NCBI RefSeq assembly: GCF_023343835.1
Contig: NC_064439.1
Location: forward strand, 24,740,933-24,804,932
Source of the DNA: Lagopus muta
Lineage: Eukaryota > Chordata > Aves > Galliformes > Phasianidae
Reading direction: 5' to 3'
Length of the DNA stretch: 64,000 nucleotides
The notes under the pieces are model-generated. The model saw only the letters and a program-made list of their open reading frames with translations. It ran no database searches and was not told the DNA's origin. The position numbers and the translations under genes were made by a program. This document shows positions 42,208 through 64,000 of the stretch, one piece after another. The stretch's first letter is position 1; each line of letters begins with the position of its first letter.

Positions 42208-43524
42208 ATAGAATCTTAGAATGGCTTTGAAGGTGGACTCACCTGCCATAGTTAGGGTTGCTGTCCAATAGATTAGCCTTCCCAGAGCCCCCAGTATCTC
42301 TGGCTTTGAATGCCTCCAGGGATGGGGCAGTCATAGCTTCTCTGAACAACCTGTTCCAGTGCCTCACCTCCATCTGAGTGAAAAATTTTTCCCAAAAATC
42401 TGATATGAATCTCTCTTCTTTTAAAGCCTTTCTTTTTTATCCTATCACTATCAGATTATGTCTGTAAGCAGTACTCCATGTGTGGCCTCATGAGGTCAGG
42501 GTAAGGAGTAAAATTACTGCTCTTGCTCTGTTAGCTGCTCCTGTTTTGGAGCCGCCTAGGATATAATTGGTCTTCTGTATTCGAAGTGCATACTGGTGGC
42601 TCATGTCAAGCTTTTCATCCACCAGAACCTCACGTTCTCTGCAGAGCTCCTCAAAGGGTGTTCTCCCAGTCTGTACACATCTGGGATTGCTGTGACCCAA
42701 GTGCAACACCTCATGCTTGGCCTTGTTGAATCTCATTGAGTAGGGGAGTGCCTACTTCTCAGACTTGTCCAGATCCCAGTGGATATCATCCCTTTCTTCT
42801 TTTGTTTCAACTGCACTGCTTGGGTCTGATGTTGTTGCTGGGGTTACACTTGATTCTTTCTGTCTCCATTATTGATAAAGGTACTGAACAGAACCAGTAA
42901 TACAATGGACCCCCTGAGGGGCACTTCTTGTGACCAGCCTCCACACGGATGTAGAGCTGTCAAGCACAACAGCTGTGACCTTCCAACCAGCTCTTTACCC
43001 ATTGAGTAGTCTGCCTTTCAAATCCATATCTTTCCAATTCAGAAATAAGGATGTGGTGTGGGACCATGTCAAATGCCTTGCACAAATCTAAGTAGATGAT
43101 TTCAGGTTGCCATTCCATTGTCCACTGTTGCCATCACTTCATCATAGAAGGTCTCTGGATTGGTGAGCCCTTACTGAATTCATGCTGGCTGTCTCACATT
43201 CACCTGTTGTCTCACATGTGGCTTAATGTAGCTTCTAGGAGGATGTGTTCCATGATCTTTCCAGACACAGACGTAAGGCTCACTGTAATTCCTTGGGTCT
43301 TTCTTTCTCCCTTTTCATAACAATGGGAGTGATGTTTCCCTTTTTCCAGTCTCGGCTCTCTGTCTGACTTTTCAGGTATGGTGGAGTGTGGCTTGGTGAC
43401 CATATCAGCCAGCTCCCACAGTACCTTGGGGTGCGTGTTGTCTGGCCCTATATAGTTGTATACAGTCTCACCAGGAGGCATCTGAGTTGTGGATTTGCCT
43501 GGCTGAGTGACTTGTATTTTCATG
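42208..43524 (-). mobile_element. CR1 LINE, 1.3 kb, with decayed reverse-transcriptase region (intron 2)
   Basis: The longest CR1 copy here. On the minus strand the 5' part (from about 43524) encodes relics of the CR1 reverse transcriptase: a 'HPKVLWELADMV' block, 'SLTSVSGKIMEHILLEA' near 43240, then a '[11 protein letters not shown]' block near 43065. The C-terminal part with 'RFNKAKHEVLHLGH' (42730) and 'VDEKLDMSHQY' (42610) follows, and finally the 3' region and an ATTCTA-like end near 42210. In-frame stops and a frame change show that it is dead. The 3' region has an internal gap near 42465-42475 where the usual middle block is missing. Confidence 0.93.
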
Positions 43525-44640
43525 ATAGCTAAATCATCTATTTAAAGCCCTTCACTCGTTGACTGTTTTTTTCATAACCACATTAAGGCTTCTTTCTCAG
43601 ATCCCCACGCAGACTCATAATAAATACACAGAAGTCTGACTTTTATAAAGACTTGTTTTCTTTACTGAGAACACGCAGCAAAAAATCAGGGCTGGCAGAA
43701 AACAGAAATGGGATATGTGGGCTTATGTGCACAATGTGCCTGTTATCATAATAAATATTGGCACTGGTGCCAGGCTGTAGGCCATATATACTGTAGCAGC
43801 TCTCTGATTCTAACAGTGTAGCCTACAACCTGAAACTAAGATACAGTATTTAACGAGTGGTTCCATTCTCTGGGTGCCAGGGAACTGCTTTTGCCCCTTC
43901 TCAGAGTAGGAAGAGCGAGGGGCTCTAGGCACTGCTTATTGTGGTACTCTTCAAGGCCATGTCAGCTCTTCTTTATTAGCAGATTTTTATTTTTATTAGC
44001 AACCTCTGTGTGAGGGTGCTTCAGAAGGTTCTAAGTCCCAGACAGGAAGCAAGAGTGAGAAAAGCTGTGGAGGATTTGGGTTTCCATGCATAGATGGGGG
44101 AAGGCTAAAGGGAAGGCATGTGGAGAGATGGATCCCTGAAGCAGTCTGACCTGCTTGAGTGGAGTCCCAGCTCCCCCATGCAAGTGTCGCCAGTGGTCCT
44201 CTGAGGTCACTCTGATTGATCTTGTGGCCATAAAAACCACCTCTGATGAGTTTTCATAGTTTTCAGTGGTATGGTTTCATATCTTGCAGTTGGATTCAGC
44301 TATCATCAGTGGAAACTGTTGAAAAAGTCTTGTGACTTTGTGTATTTCTGAGTGTATGTAGCCCTGACTTTTAGCCCCAAATCTATGAATTTTAAGTGTC
44401 ATTTCCCCTCTGCCAGCCAGTGATTCTTTTTGTTTGAAAATGCTGGTGGATATCCACAGTTTTGTAATACTCCTGTGGTGAATAAACCTAGGAGGTGCAG
44501 AGCTGGCTTCTAGCACCTTCTCAGTTTTTGGGTTCTGCATTTATAGCTCCTAAATTCAAGGACTATGTTAGCAGCCTTCTGGGCTTGCAGACAAAGCTGG
44601 AAGAAATCTATTCTTCTGCTTGTTAGGTCATTGTCAAAAA
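43525..44640. other. Unassigned stretch beside CR1
   Basis: Left of the duplicated E-box unit and right of the CR1. It has moderate GC and motifs such as 'cataataaatacacagaag' (43616) and a small 'ttttattttttattagc'-like repeat near 43985. It could be an old LTR or other repeat. I recognise no coding sequence. Confidence 0.35.
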
Positions 44641-44681
44641 TAATAAAAGAAATATTGAGTCAGAGTTAAAAGGAATAAATT

Positions 44682-44734
44682 GATTATATGGCCAAGAACA
44701 CACGTGGGATTATATGACTAAGGAACACACGTGG
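44682..44734 (+). repeat. 26/27-bp tandem duplication with two CACGTG E-boxes
   Basis: Copy 1 (44682-44707) and copy 2 (44708-44734) both begin GATTATATG and end in ACACACGTGG. Each carries a palindromic CACGTG E-box, at 44701-44706 and 44728-44733. They lie about 420 bases before exon 3 of GLCCI1. CACGTG is the core bound by USF, MYC/MAX and CLOCK/BMAL1 class factors; binding here is not shown. Confidence 0.85.
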
Positions 44735-45100
44735 GAGAAGTGAATACTGGCTTTTGGTCTCTGATTTCTTAATTTATTTCTTCTATATTGTGGTTTTCTA
44801 CCTGTTCATTGGGTAAAAAAAAAAAAAAAAAATGTATGCTGAAGCAAAGATAGGAATAGTCAGATTGTTTTTGTAGTTGTCAGGCAGCTGATTTCTTCTT
44901 CAGTAATGTTCATTGTCCTCATCTTTTGTAAGCACAAATTTACAAAGCCTTAAACTGAATCATCAGCACAGTTTTTTCTTCAATGATAATATTACTGCTT
45001 CATATTAGATTCTTAATTTTTTTTTTTTTTAATTTATAATGCTTGGACTCTAACTTTACAGAAAGGTTAAACCAATAATTTGTGACAAATTTTTTTGTAA

Positions 45101-45463
<363 letters not shown>

Positions 45464-47318
45464 TGAGTACTGAGAAAGCAGCTTGTTGCTGTTGTTTTTG
45501 TTCAGAGTTACCTTCATGAGTTTTCTGTTCTCTAGCACTGAGAGAGACAAAGCTTAAGACTCTATGCTGCTATATTCTTGTTTAGAAATTTTGGTTGGGC
45601 TTAACAGTGAGGATGGAGAGGATGCCAGTTTCACAAATGAAATAGTAAGGTAAGTGTTGACACATAGTTGAAATGCTCTTCAGTCATATGTGTTCCATTG
45701 TAAACTGCAATAGAAGGAAGATAGAATCCAACAGAAGTGGATTTGCATAATGAGAAATTAGGTACAGGAAAATGGTTTTTCAGCACAGTTGAATATGCCC
45801 TATGTCAGTCTTATGTACCAATGAACTGCAGTCTGTCTCAAGTTCACGCAGTTCTAGCTTTGGCCAGTGCCAAATACTTAGTCTGCAGTCAGCCTCCTGT
45901 CTGTGTCAGGAAGGGTTCAGCCTCTCTTCCAGAGCTACATCTTTCTCTTCAAAAAAATTTTGCAGCTTATTTTCATGTGATGGAGAGTTGAGAAAAAGCC
46001 ATGTTTTTTTTGAGTCCTTTTTCTGGCTCCTTGTTTTGAATAAGGCATTCAAAAATGAGGACAAATGTATAGGTTGTCTAAGGAGAGGCTGTTATTGGCA
46101 GTAGTCCTTTTTCTCACAGCTATTGGTTAGAAGAATAGTTGTCAAAAGCAGTGAGAAGTTTGATTCCTCAAATGAATAAAGAGTAATTTTGCAGTAATTT
46201 TGCATTTCAGTGGTAACAATATCCTTGTTTTTAAACAAAAGCACCTGTGCCAAGGAAAGGTGAGGGTTGTCCATTCCTGTCACATTGAGCACCTGTTAAC
46301 GAAACCCATCTTATCTGATTTATTAATACATGGGCGTTCCAAGTGCGTGGGTGCCTTCATTTTGCAGCTATGAGCAGATACTCAGAACCACAAATTAAGT
46401 GCCTAGGAGTTATACAGAAGGAGTCTTGTGTCTGAGAAGTTTTGTCTTAAACATTAGCTATCAGCGCACAGGAATTGAACCAAAGGCAAGAATAACATCT
46501 GTGTTTCTAGGATAACACTCTCACTTCTACTGAGAGAACATTCTTCATCATCTGGTGGTTTTGTATCGAGTTTTGCAGCAAGCAGCATTTCTCCACCACC
46601 TGGGCTCTGACTATCAGTGGTAGGGAAACCTTCAGTGTGTAGGCAATCTCTGCCATTTGATTGCAGTGATCCGTTTTGCAAAATTGCCATCCTCTATGAG
46701 CTGATCACAAAAGAATGACAAGAAATGTAGCTGGTGAGTTTCGTGATTCCTTTCTGATAGAGCACATTAAAGAAAACAGGGGGGAGGTGGAAAGGTGTGT
46801 GGAAATAAACTGTTTCTATTCAAATTTTGCAAGAGTTGTTCACGCTAAAACTTGCCCTCATCTCTTTCAGCTTCTGGGTCTTTCCCTTCTGTTTTCCTTT
46901 CTCTGTCTCCAGCTTTTCAACACTTTTGTTGCCTTTTCCACATTCGTAGACCCAGTGTCATTCTGCATACGTTTTTTAGCCAATTCTAGTCTACTATTAC
47001 TTTTTCTTCAGTTACTTTCCTGTTCTTTGTCTGTTCTATCTTTCTGTTGTTTGGTTTCTATTTTTATCCCTTATTTTTTCTTTCCCCTCGCCCGTAAGTC
47101 CTGATACTAGCCTGTCTGTCCAAGCATTCTCTGTCTATGTGAGATACTTGCAAGGACATGCAAGTCTTTCACCTTCCTACACCAAACTACTTAATGCCTG
47201 CATGCTGTGTGTTAAGAGTTTTTGTTCAATACTAGTTTCTTTGTGACCTGTCAATCTGCATTTTCTGGAAGCAGAAGTTCTCTGAGACAGTTCTATTCAG
47301 ATCTAACGTTCAGTAGAG

Positions 47319-47590
47319 AATCATAGAATCATAGAACTATTTGAGTTGGAAGGATCTTTAAAGTTGTATAGTCAAACTCCTCTGCAGGGGAGCAGGGACT
47401 CCTACAGCTAGATCAGGTTGCTCAGAGCCTGGTCCATTTGAACTCGAATGTCTCCAGGGGTGAGGCATCCATCTCTGGGCAACCTGTTCCAGTGCCTTGC
47501 TACTGTTATTGTAAAGGACTTTATATGCAGTCTAAATCTTCTCTCTTTTTAATTTGAAACCATTTCTTCTTGTTCTATCACAACAGATTC
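47319..47590 (-). mobile_element. CR1 LINE 3' fragment, antisense (intron 3)
   Basis: Starts with the octamer-like 'gaatcatagaatcatagaa', then 'gagttggaaggatctttaaa', 'caacctgttccagtgcc' and 'tttgaaaccatttcttcttg'. In minus orientation these are a standard CR1 3' tail. It is truncated at the CR1 5' side, and a solo LTR begins about 36 bases further on. Confidence 0.92.
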
Positions 47591-47625
47591 TGTTAAAGAA
47601 AGATACTGATACTAGCAAATGTAGC

Positions 47626-47874
47626 TGTGTCTTAGTTTCACCTGGGATGGAATTGTTTTCTTCAAGGTGTCTGGTATTGTGTTATGGTTTGGTTCTTGGA
47701 GAGAAGCAATGTTGATAATACACCAGTGTTTATAATTGCTGCTAAGCAGTGTTGTAAAGGGCCCAAGGAGCTACCAGGGAACTAAGTTAGGACAGCTGAC
47801 TTCCACTGGGAAGTGAGAGAAGTGAGAGAAGGGACTGGGTGGTGCGCAGGTATCTGCTGGGTTAAACCATAACA
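47626..47874 (+). mobile_element. Solo LTR fragment, avian ERVL-like
   Basis: Starts TGTGTCTTAGTTTCACCTGGGA-like at about 47626. It continues with a TTGATAATACACCAGTGTTTATAA block, 'ttgctgctaagcagtg' and 'aggacagctgacttccactg', and ends 'ctgggttaaaccataaca'. This matches my memory of the LTRs of ERVL-type elements abundant in birds, though shorter, so internal deletions are likely. No viral coding sequence accompanies it. Target-site duplications were not evident. The TG...CA ends support an LTR. Confidence 0.65.
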
Positions 47875-50630
47875 GGCTGCCAGTTCCAAACATCTATCTC
47901 AAGCATTAGCAAAACTTTCAGTTTGCCCAAGCTTCACCAAAAAAAGGCTTTTTCAAGAAGTAGGTGCATTATCAGGGTAGGGCTCCCAGGCGAATGTTTT
48001 GCTTTTTCTTCCAAAGCATTGAAGAGTTAAACAGCATACGTAGAATGATTTTTATCTGCTTTTCTTGGATTAATATATCACTTACATATTTGGAGTTTAT
48101 TTTGATTGATGTTTGATCTAATGATGCTTTTCTGCTGCTTAGAAAGAAGACTTCTAGCTTTCTAGTTAATTAAGGTTCTTGAAAGCACAGCTACCACTTC
48201 CTCTTAAAAGGAGTGGTTTTCTTCAAGTTTGGTAAAAAAAGAAAGACACTTAACAATAAAAAGATGATTTTGTAGAAGAAAAAAAGCAATTGAGATTTCA
48301 AGATTAGTTTTGGCAAGTTGTAGATTCACTGTGTACTCTCAGTGAAGAGATGGAGTGCCATTTGGTTTGGAGGGTTCTTCTGCCCACATATTTGGCACTG
48401 CTGACTGCCTACTATGGCTGTTATGAATTCAGGTAGCCTGTGCTGGCAAGCCTGTCTCCCATGTCTAGAGGATGAATAAGAAATGGCAGGTTGCTTTTTA
48501 TGTGCTCATTTTTACTTTCTCATTCTTTTGTCTGATGTTAACTACTGTATCAGAGAAAGACAGGGTTCTTGGGAAATTAGGGTTCATCAAATTCAGGGCT
48601 AGGGATATGATCAGAGAAAGTATGTCTGTTTATTCACTGCATTTTGTATTTGGTTTAAATGGCCACATTGCGATTCCAGACAGAAAAGTCAGATTCTTCA
48701 AGTTTTCATCTTTCTCTTTTTCCCCAGTGACCTAAGAAGCATTTTGTTTGTTATTGTTATGTACATTGTTATGTATATCGAATGCCAAAATACACATACT
48801 CTGGAAGTGGCTGAGAAAACTTTCCATCTAGATGTCCATGATTTAAATAAAATGTAGGGTAATTAACTGTTTCAGTAGGAAGAAGCCCAGAGCATCAGGG
48901 GAAGGCAACAGAAATTAAAGCAGCGTTTTCCCTGCCTTGTGTCCTTGCTTTTTGGATATTCTTGTAACCATCCATTTCAGTCCATGGCTGTCTTCTAGTC
49001 TGGGCTTCATTTCTTTCTTGTTCTGCTTTTTAAAGATTATCACTTCCCTACACACCCACTTCTCCAGCATTTTTGATCTATGTTGTAGTAGATATACTTT
49101 CGTGTTCCCTTAACAAACTGGTTACTTTCTTCTTCATCTGTCTGTTAAGCTGGGTTTTCTATTTAATGTTACTCTTACATGGAGAATCAAGTAGTTCAGG
49201 ACTTTTTTTCTGTGGAGTTGAGGTATCTTCAAATTCATTCGAAGTTTCATAGTGCCTGAGTGGCACTTTGCTCAAGAGATTTCTCATTCTTTAGCACATT
49301 TTTGTTAAAAACTTGGTTGTGTTCAGACTATCTTAATGTATTCTCCAAAACCCATTTGGAAATCAACCCATTTCTGTTATTGAAGATTAGGAGTAGCCAA
49401 ACATTTCTGAGTAGCAGTTCTTTGAATATGGATTATGAAGTGTGGCAAGACTTGATGTGAAACATTTAAGGCAGATCTGTTGTGTGAGTGATGTTAGAAA
49501 CAAAACCAAGAAAATTCCAAAGCTTATAGTCAAGCTCCATCAAAGCCTTCACTGAGCACCGTCAGCTCTTGATGCTGAAAAGTGATGTGAAATGGCTCTT
49601 TACCACGGTGCTGCTTTTTTGCAAGGACATTAGGGATATATTTAACTACTTGGACTTGACCGCAGAGTGAATGCACTTGAAGTAGTCTCAACTCAGGGGA
49701 TACTTTCCAGCTGATGAATTCCATGTGCGCTCATATCTCCTTACTTCAGATTTTTTAATTGTATCTCTAGCTGTGTTTAAAATAACTGGGGACTTGCATG
49801 CGTTGCCTTTTATGCCAGCATGCTGATTGTGAAAGAGTGAGCGTGAAGGGAAAAAAAAAAAGTACCCTGGTTTAAGGAAGTGTCTGTACCTGTTGTCTAA
49901 ATTTGCATATCATCTAAGTTTCTCAAACAATGCTGAGAGAGTTAAATTCTCTTTCATGTAGAAACTATTCAGGGGTAGTAAGTGAAAGAATTCCTGGATT
50001 AAGTGCTTTGATTTCTATTAATGAGCAGGTCAAGTGAATAATGGTTGTAGTTGCATTTGACCTTTAAAATATATGTTGTTCGCTTACACATCTTTGCAAC
50101 AGACATCAGGAAAGGTAATTCTGTCTACTTGAAGAAATCTGTGATAATGTAGCCTGCAGGGAAATATAATTAAATATATTAAGCTCTCCAAGATGAAGCA
50201 ATACATACTGATTGACAGTTGTTTGTAGAGGTTCTTTTGTTTTAATTATGAATTATTGGAAAACTTTGCTTTGGCTCAAGGTCAAATAATTTCGACTGTA
50301 GGCTTCACAGTCTCTCAGTTTAAGCTAGTTCTAGGCCAGATATCGTTGTAAATTGTTACTAGGGATACTTTGCATCAGTTATTACAGTATTTCCTTGTAA
50401 ATGAGGAAGTTTATTAGTAAACTGAATCTGCTTGCATAAGCATGTTGGTGACTAGGGCAGTTACCTTGGAGAAAGTGTCTAGTAGGCAGTTAATGTTCAT
50501 ACCTCAAAGGTAGACAATCCACTATGCTTGTAAAATTCTCTAAAGAAGACTTTAAAAACATCTGTGATTCACTTGATAAAGAAAGATAAACAGATCTTCT
50601 TTTGATAACTCATTAACTCACTTCACCTGA

Positions 50631-60730
<10,100 letters not shown>

Positions 60731-61582
60731 TAAAATTGGTTTTGTTTGTTCACGTATCTTTTTCCCTCTTGTTTGTGAAGCTTCACAAACATCTTCCATA
60801 AATACGTCAGAGGAGCACAGCAAACAGTTTTACCCATTTATGAAGATTCGAATGCAAAGAATTCAGAGTGTAACGTGTTTGTTTCAAAAGGGTTTCAAGA
60901 AGGTTTGTGATAGACTGTGTATTCATCATAGGTGAGTTATTTACTGATCAAAACAGTGAGTTTTTGGACTATTTTATCAGTACTCTGCTTCTGAAGTCGC
61001 ATCCCATTTGAAGCTATTTGGTGCGGAACTCATATCTGAGTTTAAAAAAATCTGATGGAGAGTAATTATCTGTCTGCATATGTTGTTCTAACAGAAGAAA
61101 AATTCAGTGTAATTTCTGTGCTAATATGTCAATATTCAGTGTTTTGTCTAAGTTTGAAAAAAGTAGTTTTATGGAGGGAGTAAATCGGAATTTCAGAACA
61201 GAGTTAATTTACAGACAAGACAGTGTGAAAATGAGGCACCATCATAAAAAGATTGATTTTGAACAATTCTTTTTACAATGAAATGATTCTTGGGTTTCTG
61301 GTTGTCTAGACTTGAGCTTTTAATCAATGTAAATATGAGCTTTATTTTGGAAAAATGCATTTGGGAGAGATGTGCAAGCTAATAGCAGTATGTTCACAGG
61401 AAATGAAAGCTAAGATTTTGATTTGGCATAGATTTACTAATGAGCTGAAAGCAACAGTATTTTGAGGTTACAAGCTAAGATTTAAGCACTTCCTGCAATT
61501 ATTTTCTGTTTGATCATCCTTAAAGTAATCTTAATTCTAAGTGATAAGCTGAAGTGAGTAAGATTGGGGCAGAAGAAATTAT

Positions 61583-61945
61583 ATCATAGATCATAGAATG
61601 GCCTGGGATGAAAAGGACCTCAAAGATCACCCAGTTCCAACCCCCTGCCGTGTGCAGGGTCACCAACCACCAGACCAGGCTGCCCAGAGCCACATCCAGC
61701 CTGGCCTTGAATGCCTCCAGGGATGGGGCATCCACAACCTCCTTGGGCAACCTGTTCCACTGTGTCACCACCCTCTGTGTGAAGAACTTCCTCCTAATAT
61801 CTGACCTAAACCTCCCCTTTCTCAGTTTGAAACCATTCCCCCTTGTCCTATCACTATCCACCCTCATAAACAGTAATTCTCCCTCCGGTTTATATGCTCC
61901 CTTCAAGTACTGGAAGGCCACAATGAGGTCTTCCTGTAAGTTAAC
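61583..61945 (-). mobile_element. CR1 LINE 3' fragment, antisense, close to consensus (intron 6)
   Basis: A complete CR1 3' end: 'catagatcatagaatggc' octamer region, 'ttccaaccccctgccgtg', 'gccttgaatgcctccaggga', 'caacctgttccactgtgtc', 'ccattcccccttgtccta', and 'cttcaagtactggaaggcc' where it is 5'-truncated. On the minus strand a 142-codon frame stays open through it, so it is less decayed than the other copies and may be the youngest insertion here. Confidence 0.95.
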
Positions 61946-63560
61946 CATAAGGTCTTATCCCAGCACAGAGTGATAGGTGGTCATGTTCCAAAACCAACTG
62001 TGGTTATTATTTTTCCCCCCTGCTACTTTCCTTTCTTACAGTATGCATATGTAGACATCCACTAAAGTACAAGCAGTCAGGGAAATGCCTTGACAGGTAA
62101 GTTTGTTGTATCTATCCTTAAAACATACATATCTTAAAAAGTGATAAAATACGCAATTATCACAGTGAGTGTAGTTTTTTAGTGGTTTTTAGTGGCACTA
62201 GCAAGTGAAGATAATTTGAAATATTGCACTTAATTTTCTCAATGATTTTCAGGGTCTTTATGTTCCACCTGTGATGATCTGAGCAGTTCGCTGGAGTAAA
62301 ATCCATTGCTGAACTTCACAATGAGTAGATGGATATGTATTTGTGGTTTCAATCTTAAGACTGGCTTTAGGTCTGTATCGAAAGTCTGCCTTTGTATATA
62401 GGTGATGGTGATAAACAGGAAGCTTTCTAGAGTTAAACTTAATTATATTTTTAAATTAGTTTAGGCTTTATGATACCCTGCTTATGCAAAATAAAAGCTT
62501 GAATTCCTCATTGCAACTTTGTTCTTTAAGGACAAGATAGAAACTAGAAAAACACATAGCAGTTTGCCAGGAGCAAATACTTTGTTCAGAGGTTATAGAA
62601 GTAGCATCAGTGGTTAGGAAGTGTGCCCTTCCCTCTCAGAACATTGATGTCACAGGTTGGTCAGAATGTTAGCTTCAGAAGAGTTAAATTGTAGCTAAGT
62701 GAGTGATACAGGTAGAAATTGTAAGGAAAGAAAAGGATTTTGAGAGTGATTTTATTAACATCTGTTATTGATGTTAACAACATTACAAAACAAACTTTTT
62801 TGTGCTCATCTTAAAAGATTCTGTTGTGCTACAGTATAACTTATGTAACTTTGCTGCAAGACCTGCTAAGTTCTGAAAAATGTTTTTCTACACATAACCA
62901 GAATTTAGGCATTTTAAACTTAAGCTTTTTTTTTTGTTGTTACTTGTCTCAAGATGGAATTTTATTTTTCTCCTTGGTGGAGTAACTTAATTTTCCATTA
63001 AAATATGATCATCAGCTTAAAATTAGCTCCTGAGTGTGATTCTGTGTGGAGAATGAGGGTCAGCAGTTTGACTGAGACACAGGAGCAGTGAGAGGAGCCA
63101 GCACTCTGTACAGACAGCGCTGCTTTACATTTCCAAAGCATCTTTTATTTCTTGTGCAAAGCTGTGCTTTGGCCTGAGGCCTTCACAGCTGCTCTTTGGA
63201 CTGCATCAGCTGTTTGGTTTAAGTTTCTGCAGGGAGCTGCTAAGTCTATTGAATTTTTCAAAAGAAAGTGAAAGATTTCAGAAAAGGGTCACAATACATC
63301 TCCAAATAGTGCAATGATACCAAATGGTAAAGATCAGAGCAGAGAGAGAAGGGTGGGAGAGTGTATTTTCATGGCACCAGGCTTTGTGATTTGTTGTGAA
63401 ATACTGTCATTGCAAGCTAAACGACTGCCTTGCTCCATTAAAGCTACTGCTTTCATTAGATCTGTTTTATGATATCCTTCTTCATGAGACTAACATGTCC
63501 CACATATTTAGTAACAGAGGTAAAATTCAAAGGCATCTGAAGGCATAAGGATTCAGTGAT

Positions 63561-63582
63561 GTTTGTTTGTTTGTTTGTTTTT
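63561..63582 (+). repeat. (GTTT)5 microsatellite
   Basis: About five GTTT units in GLCCI1 intron 6. Confidence 0.92.
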
Positions 63583-64000
63583 ATGTGAAAATAATGTAAC
63601 CTGCTTCCTAGGGATTTTTATTCTGGTACTTTTGTGTAGGATTGAATATTCCTGCTGCTGTTAGCAGGCTGTAACAAGTAATCTGTTCATGAAGATGCTA
63701 TCTCTTGATCTGGATCTCATTTTCTAACTTCTGGGTGTCTGATTCATAGTTTTTAAAATAAAAATGGTATGAGAAGTCTTTGGGTAGTCTTAAAAAAACA
63801 AAGGCGTTTTTGAGCTGGAAAATCCTTTTGAATGTATCAAACCAAATCCCAAGGCTCACTGGCCAAGTTATGTCACTGAAAAGAGAAAGTTCTTTACAAG
63901 CTGTTTTCAGTCTGTCCGTTGTAATATATGCAAGCTAAAGTTAGTGGTGTTGAATGTTTTTGTTACAATATTATTTTTCAGTGTCTAATTATGAACTTAA

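Noticed and set aside
46715-47104. 129-codon hydrophobic open frame in intron 3
   Set aside because: It is pyrimidine-rich DNA giving Ser/Leu/Phe-rich peptide, without conserved motifs or start context of note; chance is sufficient.
61520-61948. A 142-codon minus-strand open frame as a possible gene
   Set aside because: The sequence is CR1 LINE 3' sequence; frames like this are well-known false gene predictions in birds.

Overview
The window is vertebrate nuclear DNA, almost certainly from a bird. It holds AT-rich introns and intergenic DNA, one sharp CpG island, eight CR1 LINE fragments of the avian type (octamer-like ATTCTGTGATTCTGTGA 3' ends) and one solo LTR resembling the ERVL-type LTRs common in bird genomes. 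There are no bacterial-style operons, and most long open frames are chance frames, CR1 shadows or stop-poor GC-rich frames.

The only protein-coding gene I can support is GLCCI1 (glucocorticoid-induced 1, FAM117 family), on the plus strand. Six coding exons are present: 18644-19079, 35415-35566, 45149-45235, 50643-50759, 54026-54178 and 60389-60599. Joined, they give 1156 coding bases (385 complete codons plus one base) with every phase compatible and canonical GT/AG borders. The C-terminal coding exons and 3' UTR lie beyond base 64000. The gene starts inside a CpG island at about 17.75-19.2 kb with GC boxes, CCAAT boxes and no TATA box.

Layout: 1-465 CR1 fragment; 466-15971 intergenic with no recognisable gene; 15972-16366 CR1; 16367-17689 AT-rich upstream DNA; 17690-18643 promoter and 5' leader; 18644-19079 exon 1; then introns of 16.3, 9.6, 5.4, 3.3 and 6.2 kb and a sixth intron that runs off the end. 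Intron 2 holds two CR1 copies back to back (41.6-43.5 kb) and a 26/27-bp tandem duplication carrying two CACGTG E-boxes. Intron 3 holds a CR1 fragment next to a solo LTR. Introns 1, 4 and 6 each hold a CR1 fragment.

I see no convincing evidence of an undescribed multi-gene system. The points most worth a second look are two TQT motifs (LC8/DYNLL-type docking sites), the first split exactly by intron 2; a NAGNAG tandem acceptor at exon 4 that would add or drop one glutamine; an upstream ORF in strong start context; a possible divergent transcript whose ATG sits inside a YY1-like AAGATGGC motif; and the duplicated E-box unit.
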